DNA from: Desulfarculales bacterium UBA702
Lineage (GTDB): Bacteria > Desulfobacterota > Syntrophobacteria > Syntrophobacterales > Syntrophobacteraceae
Assembly: GCA_002298165.1 (NCBI GenBank)
Contig: DBMI01000048.1
Location: 10,890-74,889, forward strand
Direction: 5' to 3'
Length of the DNA stretch: 64,000 nt
Below, piece after piece: positions 17,961-26,841 of this stretch. The position numbers were made by a program, and so were the translations under genes. Below the pieces are notes generated by a model. It saw only the letters and a program-made list of their open reading frames with translations, was not told the origin of the DNA and searched no databases. The stretch's first letter is position 1. The number at the start of each line of letters is the position of its first letter.

Positions 17961-19118
17961 TCACTCAGCCTGGTTGCCTTTCTCGACCACCTTTACCCTG
18001 GACCCGTCTGCAAGCCGGAACTGGCCGTCCGTTACAACTGACTCGCCGGGGGACACCCCTTTCTCGATTATTACATCCGCCCCGATGGTCCTGCCAGGCG
18101 ATACTGTACGATATTCGACCGTGTTGTCAGATTTAACGACAAAGACATACTGGGCGTGCTGGCCCGCTTGAACAGCCTCGAAGGGGACGAGCACCGCCCC
18201 TTTCTGCTGCTCCAGGGTGAGGCTCACATTCGTGAACTGTCCGGGCCATAGCGATCTGTCCTTATTTGAAAATTGTGCCTTGAGCTGGATTGTGCCGGTC
18301 GAGAAATCGACTGCATTGTCCATAAACGTAAGCTCACCACGGGCAAGCTCATTTTCACTTCCGGGAACGGAGGCGAAGACCTCCAGTTTTCCTTCCGCCT
18401 TATGTTTCTTGATTTCGGGAAGATTCTGCTCCGGGACTGAAAAGGTGACGAAAATAGGGCTGACCTGATTAATCACAACCAGGGGCAGGGCTTCATCGTT
18501 TGCTTTCACGACATTTCCCGCGTGAACTTTTAGCTCACCCGCGCACCCATCTATTGGCGAGCGGATGTAGCAATACTTGAGTGAAAGCTTTGCGTTCTCA
18601 ACGGCTGCTTCCCCCGCGCGCACGGTTGCATCGAGCGCTGAAGCATTGGCGGAGATACTGTCATACTGGTCCTGCGAGACATACCCCTTGCTGACAACGG
18701 TGCCGTAGCGTTCGGTCTGTTTCTTTGCGTTCGCAAGCTGCGCCCGATCCCTGGCGAGGTTTGCTTCCGCCTGCTTCAGTTGGGCCTCGAATGGGCGGGG
18801 ATCAATGGTGAAAAGAAGATCCCCCTTCCTGACGTCCTGTCCCTCCCTGAAGTGAACCGAGAGAAGCTCTCCGGGAACCTGCGCCTTGACGGTAACAGTC
18901 GAGTAGGCTTGTACTTTTCCGATGGCCTTTATCTGCACCGGAACATCTTTTTGAACGGCTGCGGCAACCGTCACCGGAACTTCAGGCCTCGACTGGGGCC
19001 GCCCCTTGGCAGAACTATCTCGAGAGCAGGAAAGGGTGGAAAAAATGGCGACAACGAATATTGCTGAAAGAAAAATCCGGATCTGCGCCGGCGAAAAAAT
19101 AAAGATCTTATCCGACAT
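17961..19118 (-). CDS. RND efflux periplasmic adaptor (membrane-fusion lipoprotein)
   Basis: This HlyD/AcrA-type adaptor has a leader ending STLSCSRDSS, where the Cys is the likely lipidation site. It then shows the barrel-sandwich domain (VTVKAQVPGELLSVHFREGQ), an alpha hairpin (QAEANLARDRAQL) and beta-barrel and membrane-proximal domains. I chose the ATG at 19118, with GAGG five bases upstream. The open frame extends 22 codons further, but that stretch would precede the signal sequence. It links the pump to an outer-membrane channel. It is the first gene of the adaptor-pump pair. Confidence 0.93.
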   Translation of the reverse strand: MSDKIFIFSPAQIRIFLSAIFVVAIFSTLSCSRDSSAKGRPQSRPEVPVTVAAAVQKDVPVQIKAIGKVQAYSTVTVKAQVPGELLSVHFREGQDVRKGDLLFTIDPRPFEAQLKQAEANLARDRAQLANAKKQTERYGTVVSKGYVSQDQYDSISANASALDATVRAGEAAVENAKLSLKYCYIRSPIDGCAGELKVHAGNVVKANDEALPLVVINQVSPIFVTFSVPEQNLPEIKKHKAEGKLEVFASVPGSENELARGELTFMDNAVDFSTGTIQLKAQFSNKDRSLWPGQFTNVSLTLEQQKGAVLVPFEAVQAGQHAQYVFVVKSDNTVEYRTVSPGRTIGADVIIEKGVSPGESVVTDGQFRLADGSRVKVVEKGNQAE

Positions 19119-19289
19119 GAATGCCTCGGGGTTTGAACAGTTTGCTACCCAATAACAGTACCGCGCAGAAAGGGTGAAATGCAAGCAGGTTCATTCCGCA
19201 AAACAGTTGGCGTAATAACGTTCGGCTTGAGCGTGAGATATTACTCTTTTGGCCGGGCGGCATCAATCCGAATTGCTTGCGCCTTGGAA

Positions 19290-19718
19290 TCATTCCTTCC
19301 GGTTCTCAAAATCAGAAACAGCTTTCCTGAATTTTTCCGGAACCGGGATCTTCTCCCTTGTTTTTAGATCGACGGTAACTGCAACTATATGTCCTGTACA
19401 TATAGGTCGGTCTTCAGTCTCTTCGAAAATCGCAAATTCGAAGGTGAAGCTGGTAGTGCCGATCTTGCTTATGCGGGTGTGAACATGAAGGGTGTCGTCG
19501 AAAAAAGCCCTTCCCTGATACTGGCAGTCGGTTGCAACGTAGAAGAAATCCGCCCCGGTCTCGATAAAATCATTATAGGAGAACCCAACGGCCTTAAGGT
19601 ACTCGATCAGGCCCACGTCGAAGTAAATGAAATAATTACCGAAAAATACATGCCCCTGCATGTCCGTTTCCACGTACCGAACCTGCAAGGGATAAAAAAA
19701 CCTGGGCCGGTCGCTCAT
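19290..19718 (-). CDS. Acyl-CoA thioesterase, YbgC/4HBT hot-dog family
   Basis: This 142-residue hot-dog protein contains VRYVETDMQGHVFFGNY, where the Asp/His-containing D-x-x-x-H-V-x-x-x-x-Y pattern marks the 4-hydroxybenzoyl-CoA thioesterase/YbgC active site. It would hydrolyse acyl-CoA thioesters; in many Gram-negatives the family sits near tol-pal or lipid genes. It begins 16 bases after the TPR gene ends. The substrate is not predictable from sequence. Confidence 0.9.
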   Translation of the reverse strand: MSDRPRFFYPLQVRYVETDMQGHVFFGNYFIYFDVGLIEYLKAVGFSYNDFIETGADFFYVATDCQYQGRAFFDDTLHVHTRISKIGTTSFTFEFAIFEETEDRPICTGHIVAVTVDLKTREKIPVPEKFRKAVSDFENRKE

Positions 19719-19734
19719 CTCTCTCCCCTCATCG

Positions 19735-22700
19735 TTATTCTACAGCCATTTCCGCCAGTGCTTTGTTTGCTTCCGCCGCGCCGCTGAAATCGGGTTGGAT
19801 CAGCAGAGCCCGATTCAGAGCCTTTTTTGCCTTATCTGGATTGCCAAGCCTGTAGTGGGTCATCCCCAGATGGAACAGTACCTCGATGTTTTCGGGAACC
19901 TTCGAGGAGCTTTCCTCGATTAATTTGAGTGCGTCTTCGTAGTTTCCCTGCTTGTAGAGAACCCATCCGAGGGTGTCCGCAATGTTGGGATCTTCAGGGG
20001 CGCCCTCGCGGGCCTTGCTGGCAAGGCGAAACGCTTTTTCGAGATCCCCCAGCTCCTCGCAGTATAGATATGCGAGATTGTTTGCGGCCGCCGCAAAGTC
20101 GGGCTTCACCGCAAGCAGCGTTTCGTAGGCGTCTCGGGCTTTGGGGAATTCGTGGATCTGCTGGTAAAAGGTACCGGCGAGCATCAAGACCGAGACATCA
20201 GCGGAATGATCGGCGATCGCTTCCCGCACCCTTGGCGCGGCTTTATCGAATTGTTTGGAGGTCGTATACAACTGGATCAGCTCGATCAGGTCCGGCAACG
20301 AGCCCGGGTTGTTGTCGAGCGCTTTTAGATAGGCGTTTTCAGCCTGGTCGAATTCGTTTCGAACGGCGTGCACCCGACCCAGGAGCTGGTACAAGCCTGC
20401 CAGGTGTTTATCTCCTGAGTCCTGTTGCCTGTTGCGGGGCGACTTTGACGGAGAAATCTCGATCTGTTCCATAACCCTTGCGAGGGCCAGATCATTTTTT
20501 TCTTCCGATAGCTCGATAGAGACCATCTGGGCCAGGGGTTCGATGGATTCCGGGGAGGCTTTAAGCACCTCCTCGAAACAGCTCATCGCCTCGCCATTCT
20601 TTCCCTGCAACTTGTCTGAAAGGCAAAGCAGGTACTTGCCCCGCAGGTCGCCGGGAACTGCTTGAGAGTATTTATGCAGGAAAGGGTCCGCTTTTAACGG
20701 AGAGTTCCCGCCCAGGTATGCGGTACCCATGAGCAGATCAATGGAAGGTTCCTTCGATCCTTTGTCCAGTAGGAATTGAAGGTGCTCTATCGCCGGCTGG
20801 AAAGCCCCTGAACCAATCTCGATTTCGGCCAGCCTGAGTCTGGGTTCGAAAAAGTCAAGCTGAATCCTTATTGCCTCGGTAAAAGATTTCCTTGCACCGT
20901 CCATATCGCCGGACTGCATGTGTGCCAGACCGGCAAGATAGATGGCATTCACGGAAAGGGGATTCAGTTTCAGAGCTTCGCTAAAATCGTGGAGTGCTTC
21001 AGACGGCCTTTTTTCGGCAAGGCTTACCTGTCCCTTTAAAATCAGGGCATCCACGTGAACGGGATTTTTCTTCAAAACGGTTTCAAGCAGTATTTGCGCT
21101 TCAGCGAAGTGCCGCTCGTCAAAGGCGATCCTTGCCAGAGCAAAAGATGCCGGAAAAAAATCGGGTGAATTTGCACTGAGGTCCGCAAGGACCTTTTTGG
21201 CCTCATCGGTCCTTTTCTGGCCATAATAGAACTCGGCCAGCATGATCTGTGCTCCTGATGGTGAGGGAGCTTTCCCGGATGCATCCAGAAATTCTTTTTC
21301 CGCCGCCGCGATATCGTTTTTCCTAAGCAGCAACTCTGCCATGAGCAGGTGGGTCTGAACGGATTCCGGCTCTCCGATCAGCATTCGCTTAAGGATCTCT
21401 TCGGCCTTGTTGATGCTGTTGTCCTTGAGATAAAGGGAGGCCAACGCCAGATTAAACCGGGAATCGTTGCCAAACTGGAACTGAAGCGGCTCGATGCGTT
21501 CAATTGCCGATTTTATCGCAGTGCTGCTCCTGGCCGCCTCCGACAGGAGGAAAATAGCATCAAGGTTGCCGCGGTCCCTGTCGAGCAATCTATTCAGCAA
21601 CTCGTTTGCGGGATCATAGAAGCCCATCCGGACGTTTACTTCCGCTAGGCGCAGTGCGGCATCACTCAGGTACGGATCCTGGTCCAGCGCCTTTTCGAAA
21701 AAGCTTCTGGCTCCTGTAAGATCCCATTTACCCATCGCGGCGAGACCCATAAGGAAGTTTGGAACCGGAAGATCAGGTCGCGCACTCGTGATCTCCTGGA
21801 GGATCTTTTCCGCTTCGGCCGGCTCCTTTCGGGAAAGGAGGATTTCAGCCCGCAGCGTTTTTGAGTCCAGGTCGGTCGGGTCCTTTTGAAGAATAGCATC
21901 GGCGATCTTGGAGCATTCTTCCAGGTCTCCTTCCCCAAGAGCTATTCGAGCCATTCTGTGCATGGCCGGGAGGAAACCGGGGGATCTCTGGAGCGCCTCT
22001 TCAAGGACCTGTCTGGCCTGGGCCGGTTTGCCCGCGTAGATATAGAAATCGGCAAGCCTGACGTGCACTGTGGAAATCTCGGGCACCAGGTCGACCGCCG
22101 CCTTGTATTCCTGCTCGGCCTGGTGGAAATCCTTTTTGATCGCGGCAAGGTCGCCAAGGCCCAGATGGGCTTCCATCAAATTAGATTCGCCGGTCAGGGC
22201 ATCGTAAAAGAAACTTTCGGCTTTAGTAAAATCGCCCCTTTTCAGATGCAACCGACCGAGGGCCGCTGAGTATTTCGGATTCCCGGCAACGGGGGCGGCG
22301 GCTGTAAGGCGTACGATTGCGTCGTTGACTTCAGCCGGTGTTTTAGCGCAATCCGACAGCAAAAAGAGTGCTTCCAGATTCTGAGGATCTTTCCCGACAA
22401 CGAACTGCAGTTCCTCGCGGCTCTCCACGATTTTTTCCAACGTGAGCTGAAGCCTCGCTATCCTCAACCTAAGCTCGAAATCTCCGGGGTCTGTGCCCTT
22501 GGCCTTCAACAGGTAAGAAAGCTGGGCTGCTGGATCTCCAATGACGGAATAGACCTGAGCAAGCTTCTCGCAGGCAGCCTTATTGCCTTCCTCGATTTTC
22601 AATACATTGGTGTATTCAACTGCTGCTTCGCTATATTGCTTCTGCTCGAAGAGTTTGTCCCCATTTTCAAAGTAGCGCGCCTTCTTTAAATCGGGCGATT

Positions 22701-22761
22701 CGCCGCAAGCGACCGCAACGGATAGAAGGCACGCAACAAGGATGCGAACTGAAATTCTCAT
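19735..22761 (-). CDS. Large TPR-repeat lipoprotein (PrsT-like)
   Basis: At 1008 residues it is built almost entirely of 34-residue TPR units, many ending in -DP- or -NP- (for example KLNPLSVNAIYLAGLAHMQ). The N-terminus LLSVAVACGESPDLKKARYF is a lipoprotein signal with Cys19 as the likely acylated residue, so it should be anchored in the envelope. The opening KKARYFENGDKLFEQKQY resembles the TPR protein PrsT found with exopolysaccharide/exosortase loci, but no exosortase or PEP-CTERM gene is visible here, so the name is only by likeness. The neighbour rfbA supports an envelope-polysaccharide setting. A scaffold role is inferred. Confidence 0.85.
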   Translation of the reverse strand: MRISVRILVACLLSVAVACGESPDLKKARYFENGDKLFEQKQYSEAAVEYTNVLKIEEGNKAACEKLAQVYSVIGDPAAQLSYLLKAKGTDPGDFELRLRIARLQLTLEKIVESREELQFVVGKDPQNLEALFLLSDCAKTPAEVNDAIVRLTAAAPVAGNPKYSAALGRLHLKRGDFTKAESFFYDALTGESNLMEAHLGLGDLAAIKKDFHQAEQEYKAAVDLVPEISTVHVRLADFYIYAGKPAQARQVLEEALQRSPGFLPAMHRMARIALGEGDLEECSKIADAILQKDPTDLDSKTLRAEILLSRKEPAEAEKILQEITSARPDLPVPNFLMGLAAMGKWDLTGARSFFEKALDQDPYLSDAALRLAEVNVRMGFYDPANELLNRLLDRDRGNLDAIFLLSEAARSSTAIKSAIERIEPLQFQFGNDSRFNLALASLYLKDNSINKAEEILKRMLIGEPESVQTHLLMAELLLRKNDIAAAEKEFLDASGKAPSPSGAQIMLAEFYYGQKRTDEAKKVLADLSANSPDFFPASFALARIAFDERHFAEAQILLETVLKKNPVHVDALILKGQVSLAEKRPSEALHDFSEALKLNPLSVNAIYLAGLAHMQSGDMDGARKSFTEAIRIQLDFFEPRLRLAEIEIGSGAFQPAIEHLQFLLDKGSKEPSIDLLMGTAYLGGNSPLKADPFLHKYSQAVPGDLRGKYLLCLSDKLQGKNGEAMSCFEEVLKASPESIEPLAQMVSIELSEEKNDLALARVMEQIEISPSKSPRNRQQDSGDKHLAGLYQLLGRVHAVRNEFDQAENAYLKALDNNPGSLPDLIELIQLYTTSKQFDKAAPRVREAIADHSADVSVLMLAGTFYQQIHEFPKARDAYETLLAVKPDFAAAANNLAYLYCEELGDLEKAFRLASKAREGAPEDPNIADTLGWVLYKQGNYEDALKLIEESSSKVPENIEVLFHLGMTHYRLGNPDKAKKALNRALLIQPDFSGAAEANKALAEMAVE

Positions 22762-22859
22762 TAATTTGCTCCGCGATGGAAGAGATTATACACCGGGCGG
22801 GGTTTGGCTGGAGCTATTCCTGGCTCTGGAAGTTTTAGCGCGGCCTGTGATATTCACAA

Positions 22860-23804
22860 TCACAGCCCAAGCGCCGGGGATCTGGGAGCCTCGGTATCGA
22901 GCAATTTCAGTATGTACTCGCCATAGGCATTCTTCATCAAAGGCTCCGCCAGCTTTTTCAATTGGCCTTTATCGATGTAGCCCATCCGATAGGCAATTTC
23001 CTCGATACATGCGACCTTGAGCCCCTGGCGCTTCTCAATGGTCTCGACAAAAGTGCATGCTTCGAGCAGCGAGTCGTGTGTCCCGGTGTCCAGCCAGGCA
23101 AAGCCGCGCCCAAGCAGCTCAACTCTCAGCTCGCCCAACTCGAGGTAGGTATTTATTACATCGGCAATCTCGAGTTCTCCCCGCGCCGATGGCCTCAGGC
23201 CTGATGCTATTTCGGAGACGCGGTTATCGAAAAAATAAAGGCCCGGAACCGCGTAGCTCGATTTTGGACGGGCCGGTTTCTCCTCTATCCCGAGTACCCT
23301 GCCGGTCTCATCGAACTCAACCACCCCGTAGCGTTCCGGGTCCTTGACATAATAGCCGAAAACAAGCCCGCCCGACTCCAGTCCCGCCGACCTGGCGAGA
23401 ATTTGCTGGAATCCGTGCCCGTAAAAGATATTGTCGCCAAGGATGAGGCATACCTTATCCCCGCCGATAAATTCCCTGCCAAGTATAAAGGCATGGGCCA
23501 GGCCCGCCGGGTACTCCTGCTCGATATACGAAAATTTTACGCCCCATTGACTGCCGTCTTCGAGAAGAACCTTGAACTTGGGAAGATCGTGGGGAGTCGA
23601 GATTATGAGTATGTCCTTTATCCCGGCCAGCAGCAGGACCGAAAGGGGATAATAGATCATCGGTTTGTCATATATGGGCAAAAGCTGTTTGCTGATCGCT
23701 TTGGTTATGGGATAGAGGCGAGTACCTGAGCCTCCGGCAAGTATAATTCCCTTCCAGTTTCCCCTGGTTTCCAAACCACCATCCCCTGTAACGGCTGAAT
23801 ACAT
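22860..23804 (-). CDS. rfbA: Glucose-1-phosphate thymidylyltransferase (RmlA/RfbA)
   Basis: RfbA makes dTDP-glucose from dTTP and glucose-1-phosphate, the entry to dTDP-rhamnose and related O-antigen sugars. The nucleotide-binding signature GIILAGGSGTRLYPIT is near residue 19, followed by KQLLPIYDKPMIYYP, LILGDNIFYG and WLDTGTHDSL. At 314 residues it has an N-terminal extension of about 17 residues and a C-terminal tail of about 15 over the core. The other rml genes are absent from the window. The ribosome-binding region contains a nine-base G tract (see 23813-23821). Confidence 0.96.
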   Translation of the reverse strand: MYSAVTGDGGLETRGNWKGIILAGGSGTRLYPITKAISKQLLPIYDKPMIYYPLSVLLLAGIKDILIISTPHDLPKFKVLLEDGSQWGVKFSYIEQEYPAGLAHAFILGREFIGGDKVCLILGDNIFYGHGFQQILARSAGLESGGLVFGYYVKDPERYGVVEFDETGRVLGIEEKPARPKSSYAVPGLYFFDNRVSEIASGLRPSARGELEIADVINTYLELGELRVELLGRGFAWLDTGTHDSLLEACTFVETIEKRQGLKVACIEEIAYRMGYIDKGQLKKLAEPLMKNAYGEYILKLLDTEAPRSPALGL

Positions 23805-23812
23805 GCGTCTCT

Positions 23813-23821
23813 CCCCCCCCC
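23813..23821 (-). other. Nine-base G tract in the rfbA ribosome-binding region
   Basis: On the coding strand, nine consecutive G bases lie 8 to 16 bases upstream of the rfbA ATG, next to the GAGAG that could serve as the Shine-Dalgarno. Slipped-strand changes in length would alter ribosome-site spacing. Phase variation is an inference only. Confidence 0.4.
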
Positions 23822-23990
23822 ATTTTTGAATTTCTATTTATATCGGAAAGGGGCATGAAGACAATGACTATTCAAGATTTTGCTTTGTAGCTCGATCAGA
23901 ACAGTAATTCGGTACTCTTTTGCGGAAGGGAGCAATCCCTGATTCAGAGATCGAGGTATGATGTCCTTGGACAAGGGACCAACTCAGCTC

Positions 23991-24479
23991 CTAAGGTTTT
24001 CCACCCGCCGGGTCAGTCTCATCCGGTTTGCGCCTCATGTATCTGGTTATTTCTCTATCGAGAGTATCGGCAAAGCGCTGCCTGTCTTTTTGCGAGAACT
24101 CCCTGGGGCCGGGTGTGATTCCCCCGGAATCGCGAAGGTCCTGCATGAAGTTGCGGATCGAGAGCCGCTCCCCGATGTTTGCTTCCGTGAAAAGCTGCCC
24201 CCTTGTACCTATGACTGTAATCCCCCTCGGCACCAGGGCGGACGCCAGCGGAATATCCTGGGTGACCACGAAATCTCCCGGCTGGGCGTTTTCGACTATA
24301 TACAGGTCAACCGCTTCGGGATCCGCACCAATTCTGAGGTTCGATACAAAGCTGGTCTCAGGAGTGCTGATGTACTTATTAGCCACAAATATGGTATTTA
24401 TTTTCAGCCGTATCGCCGTGCGGATAATAAGCTCTTTGATCGCTCCCGGACACGCATCGGCGTCCACCCACAGTGTCAT
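23991..24479 (-). CDS. YaiI/YqxD-family protein (DUF188)
   Basis: This 162-residue protein opens MTLWVDADACPGAIKELI, the signature of the UPF0178/DUF188 family, a PIN-like fold of unknown function. Further family motifs are FVVTQDIPLASAL and RGITVIGTRGQLFTEANIG. I chose the ATG at 24479, preceded by AGGGGG four bases away; the frame runs ten codons further upstream without family likeness. It stands alone between rfbA and the divergent typA. Confidence 0.9.
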   Translation of the reverse strand: MTLWVDADACPGAIKELIIRTAIRLKINTIFVANKYISTPETSFVSNLRIGADPEAVDLYIVENAQPGDFVVTQDIPLASALVPRGITVIGTRGQLFTEANIGERLSIRNFMQDLRDSGGITPGPREFSQKDRQRFADTLDREITRYMRRKPDETDPAGGKP

Positions 24480-24544
24480 GGTTCCCCCTGCCTGCTCCCG
24501 CGCCTGCATTAAGATGCAGACTTCTGTACTAAAAAAGTGATAAA

Positions 24545-24575
24545 CTGAAAAATTCGCCGCTAGACCGGCTATAAT
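24545..24575 (+). promoter_or_regulatory. Candidate typA promoter
   Basis: A perfect TATAAT (24570-24575) has a weak CTGAAA (24545-24550) 19 bases upstream. CCGCTA and TAGCGG (24557-24562 and 24578-24583) flank the -10 box as an inverted repeat. The start codon is 115 bases downstream. Confidence 0.45.
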
Positions 24576-24689
24576 TTTAGCGGAACAACCCGGCTGTTGG
24601 CTATGTTCATATGGTCGGGCATTATTCCGGGCTTTTTCATCTCTGAATTTTCTCCGAATATCATCGGTTCGGTTAAGAAAGGTAGTTTA

Positions 24690-26480
24690 ATGCAGAAACG
24701 CGACAATATCCGCAACCTGGCCATTATTGCCCACGTCGATCACGGAAAAACGACGCTCGTTGATGCCATGCTCTGGCAGAGCGGAATTTTCCGGTCCAAC
24801 GAGCAGGTCGCGGAGCGGGTGATGGACAGCCTTGACCTCGAGCGGGAAAAGGGCATCACCATAATGGCTAAGAATACGGCCATTGTGTACAAAGGGGTAA
24901 AAATAAATATAGTCGATACGCCGGGACATGCGGATTTTGGTGGTGAGGTCGAGCGGACCCTGAACATGGTCGAAGGCGTCTTGCTTCTGGTCGATGCAAC
25001 CGAAGGACCGCTGCCCCAGACGCGGTTTGTACTCGGAAAAGCCCTGGCGCTCGGGCTGCCTCCAATTCTGGTCATAAATAAAATCGACCGCTCGGATCGG
25101 CGGATAAGCGAGGTCCTCGATGAAACCTACGATCTTTTCATAGATTTGGATGCAACCGAGGAGCAGCTCAACTTTCCCGTACTCTACACGAACGCCAGGG
25201 CGGGCATCGCGCTGACCGAACCCGAAAGTCCGGGGCGCGATCTTGTCCCGCTGTTCGATACTATCATCTCTTCTATTCCCGCACCGAAAGTCGACCCGGA
25301 GGCCCCGCTCCAGTTTCTGGTAACGACCCTGAATCATAGCGATTACGTCGGCAGGATCGCGATTGGAAAGATCGTAAACGGCACCCTTGAGCAAGGCAAG
25401 GAGGTCTTGCTCCTCAAAGCTGACGGAACATCCCGGAAGGCTTCCCTCAGCGAGGTTTACACATACGAGGGCTTGAACCGCGTATCCAGGCAGACAGCCG
25501 AAGCAGGCGATATCGCCGCGGTAGCAGGGCTCGACGACATCTTCATAGGAGACACACTGGGTGATCCTCTGGACCCGCGTCCCCTGCCCACCATATCGGT
25601 CGAGGAGCCTACCATATCGATGGTCTTCTCCGTCAATATATCGCCTCTGGCCGGAAAGGAGGGTAAATACCTTACTTCCCGCCACATTAAAGAGCGCCTC
25701 GACAAGGAACTCCTCTATAACGTGAGCCTTCGGGTCGAACAGGCGGAAAACCGTGAATCATACCGGGTGAGCGCCAGAGGAGAACTGCAACTGGCCGTCC
25801 TGGTCGAAACCATGCGCAGGGAAGGATTCGAGCTTTCCCTGTCCAGGCCAAAAGTAATTACCAAAGAAATTGTAGGACAGCTCTGCGAGCCGATGGAACT
25901 TGCCATAATAGACCTGCCCGAGGAATTCATAGGCATTGTCACCGAGATGATGAGTTCCCGGCGCGGGCGGATGACCAAAATGATCAATCACGGGTTTGGC
26001 CGCGTCCGCCTGGAATTCGAGATTTCATCCCGCGGGCTTATCGGCTTTCGCAGCCAGTTTATGACTGAAACGCGCGGTACCGGGATACTCAACACCCTGC
26101 TTATCGGGTACCGGCCGCACGCTGGAGATATCTCCGGCCGCCCCAACGGGGTGCTGGTCTCCGACCGTGAGGGGAAATCGGTCACTTTCGCCATTTTTCA
26201 TCTGCAGCCGCGCGGAACGATTTTTGTGAATCCGGGAGAGCCGGTCTATCCGGGCATGATTGTAGGCGAGAATTCACGCGCTGAGGACATCTGGGTAAAT
26301 ATCACCAAGGAAAAAAAGCTGACCAATATGCGGGCCTCGGGTTCGGATGAGGCACTGAGAATCATTCCTCCGCGACAGTTCAGCCTCGAACAAGCCATGG
26401 AATACATCTCCGATGACGAACTGCTCGAGGTCACCCCTTCGTCATTGCGTCTTCGAAAAATGAAAAACCGGCAGCACTAA
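24690..26480 (+). CDS. typA: Ribosome-associated GTPase TypA/BipA
   Basis: TypA is a translational GTPase that acts on the 50S subunit during assembly and stress. The G motifs are IIAHVDHGKTTLVDAM (G1), EREKGITI (G2), VDTPGHADFGGEVER (G3) and NKIDRSDRR (G4). They are followed by EF-G-like domains and the TypA-specific C-terminal domain (PRGTIFVNPGEPVYPG). At 596 residues from the chosen ATG at 24690 it has normal length, and AAAGG lies seven bases upstream. The open frame extends 31 codons further upstream but without homology. Confidence 0.97.
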   Translation: MQKRDNIRNLAIIAHVDHGKTTLVDAMLWQSGIFRSNEQVAERVMDSLDLEREKGITIMAKNTAIVYKGVKINIVDTPGHADFGGEVERTLNMVEGVLLLVDATEGPLPQTRFVLGKALALGLPPILVINKIDRSDRRISEVLDETYDLFIDLDATEEQLNFPVLYTNARAGIALTEPESPGRDLVPLFDTIISSIPAPKVDPEAPLQFLVTTLNHSDYVGRIAIGKIVNGTLEQGKEVLLLKADGTSRKASLSEVYTYEGLNRVSRQTAEAGDIAAVAGLDDIFIGDTLGDPLDPRPLPTISVEEPTISMVFSVNISPLAGKEGKYLTSRHIKERLDKELLYNVSLRVEQAENRESYRVSARGELQLAVLVETMRREGFELSLSRPKVITKEIVGQLCEPMELAIIDLPEEFIGIVTEMMSSRRGRMTKMINHGFGRVRLEFEISSRGLIGFRSQFMTETRGTGILNTLLIGYRPHAGDISGRPNGVLVSDREGKSVTFAIFHLQPRGTIFVNPGEPVYPGMIVGENSRAEDIWVNITKEKKLTNMRASGSDEALRIIPPRQFSLEQAMEYISDDELLEVTPSSLRLRKMKNRQH

Positions 26481-26546
26481 TAAGGTCTTCTTATGGCCAT
26501 TTCGTTCAAGATTGCATCGAGAACAGGTCTAGAATGTAGTATAGCC

Positions 26547-26581
26547 CCTTGTGGGCGTTTGGAGATTTGACGGGCACAAGG
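26547..26581. repeat. Inverted repeat in the typA/nitroreductase gap
   Basis: CCTTGTG and CACAAGG are the arms of a loose hairpin within a longer mirrored context that starts GTAGTATAGCC and ends GGCCCGATGCTAC. It is the first of four palindromes packed into the 361-base convergent gap 26481-26841. Confidence 0.45.
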
Positions 26582-26666
26582 CCCGATGCTACATCAACTT
26601 TGAACACAGCTTGGGCATTGAACGATACTTGTTATGGCGTGGTCTCCTGATCACGTCATGCCCTCG

Positions 26667-26710
26667 ACCGTAGGTCTCCAATTATTTGGAAACAGGGGGA
26701 GACCTTCGGT
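26667..26710. repeat. Inverted repeat ACCGTAGGTCTCC / GGAGACCTTCGGT
   Basis: The 13-base arms pair at 12 positions across an 18-base loop. It lies immediately left of the next hairpin. Confidence 0.55.
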
Positions 26711-26712
26711 TG

Positions 26713-26753
26713 GCGCTGGTAGCACGGTCGGGAGACCGTGCTACAACCAGCGC
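26713..26753. repeat. Strong hairpin repeat GTAGCACGGTC / GACCGTGCTAC
   Basis: There is a perfect 11-bp stem at 26719-26744 with a GGGA loop, extended by GCGCTGG/CCAGCGC arms across a small bulge. It has the look of a dispersed palindromic element and lacks the T-run of a terminator. Confidence 0.6.
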
Positions 26754-26790
26754 GCTCCCCACACCCCTTGCCGCTGTGCGGCTCATGTGG

Positions 26791-26817
26791 CATGTGGGGC
26801 AGGCTTTCCAGCCTGCC
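26791..26817. repeat. GGCAGGC-family palindrome, copy C
   Basis: It is identical over 27 bases to 7647-7673, with the perfect hairpin GGCAGGCT-TTCC-AGCCTGCC at 26798-26817. It lies 24 bases from the end of the nitroreductase-like gene. Confidence 0.7.
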
Positions 26818-26841
26818 GCTCGTGCTTCCTCTCACGCAGAC

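Noticed and set aside
24687..25685. Long open frame on the minus strand (332 codons)
   Set aside because: Antisense to typA; no motifs, no ribosome site.
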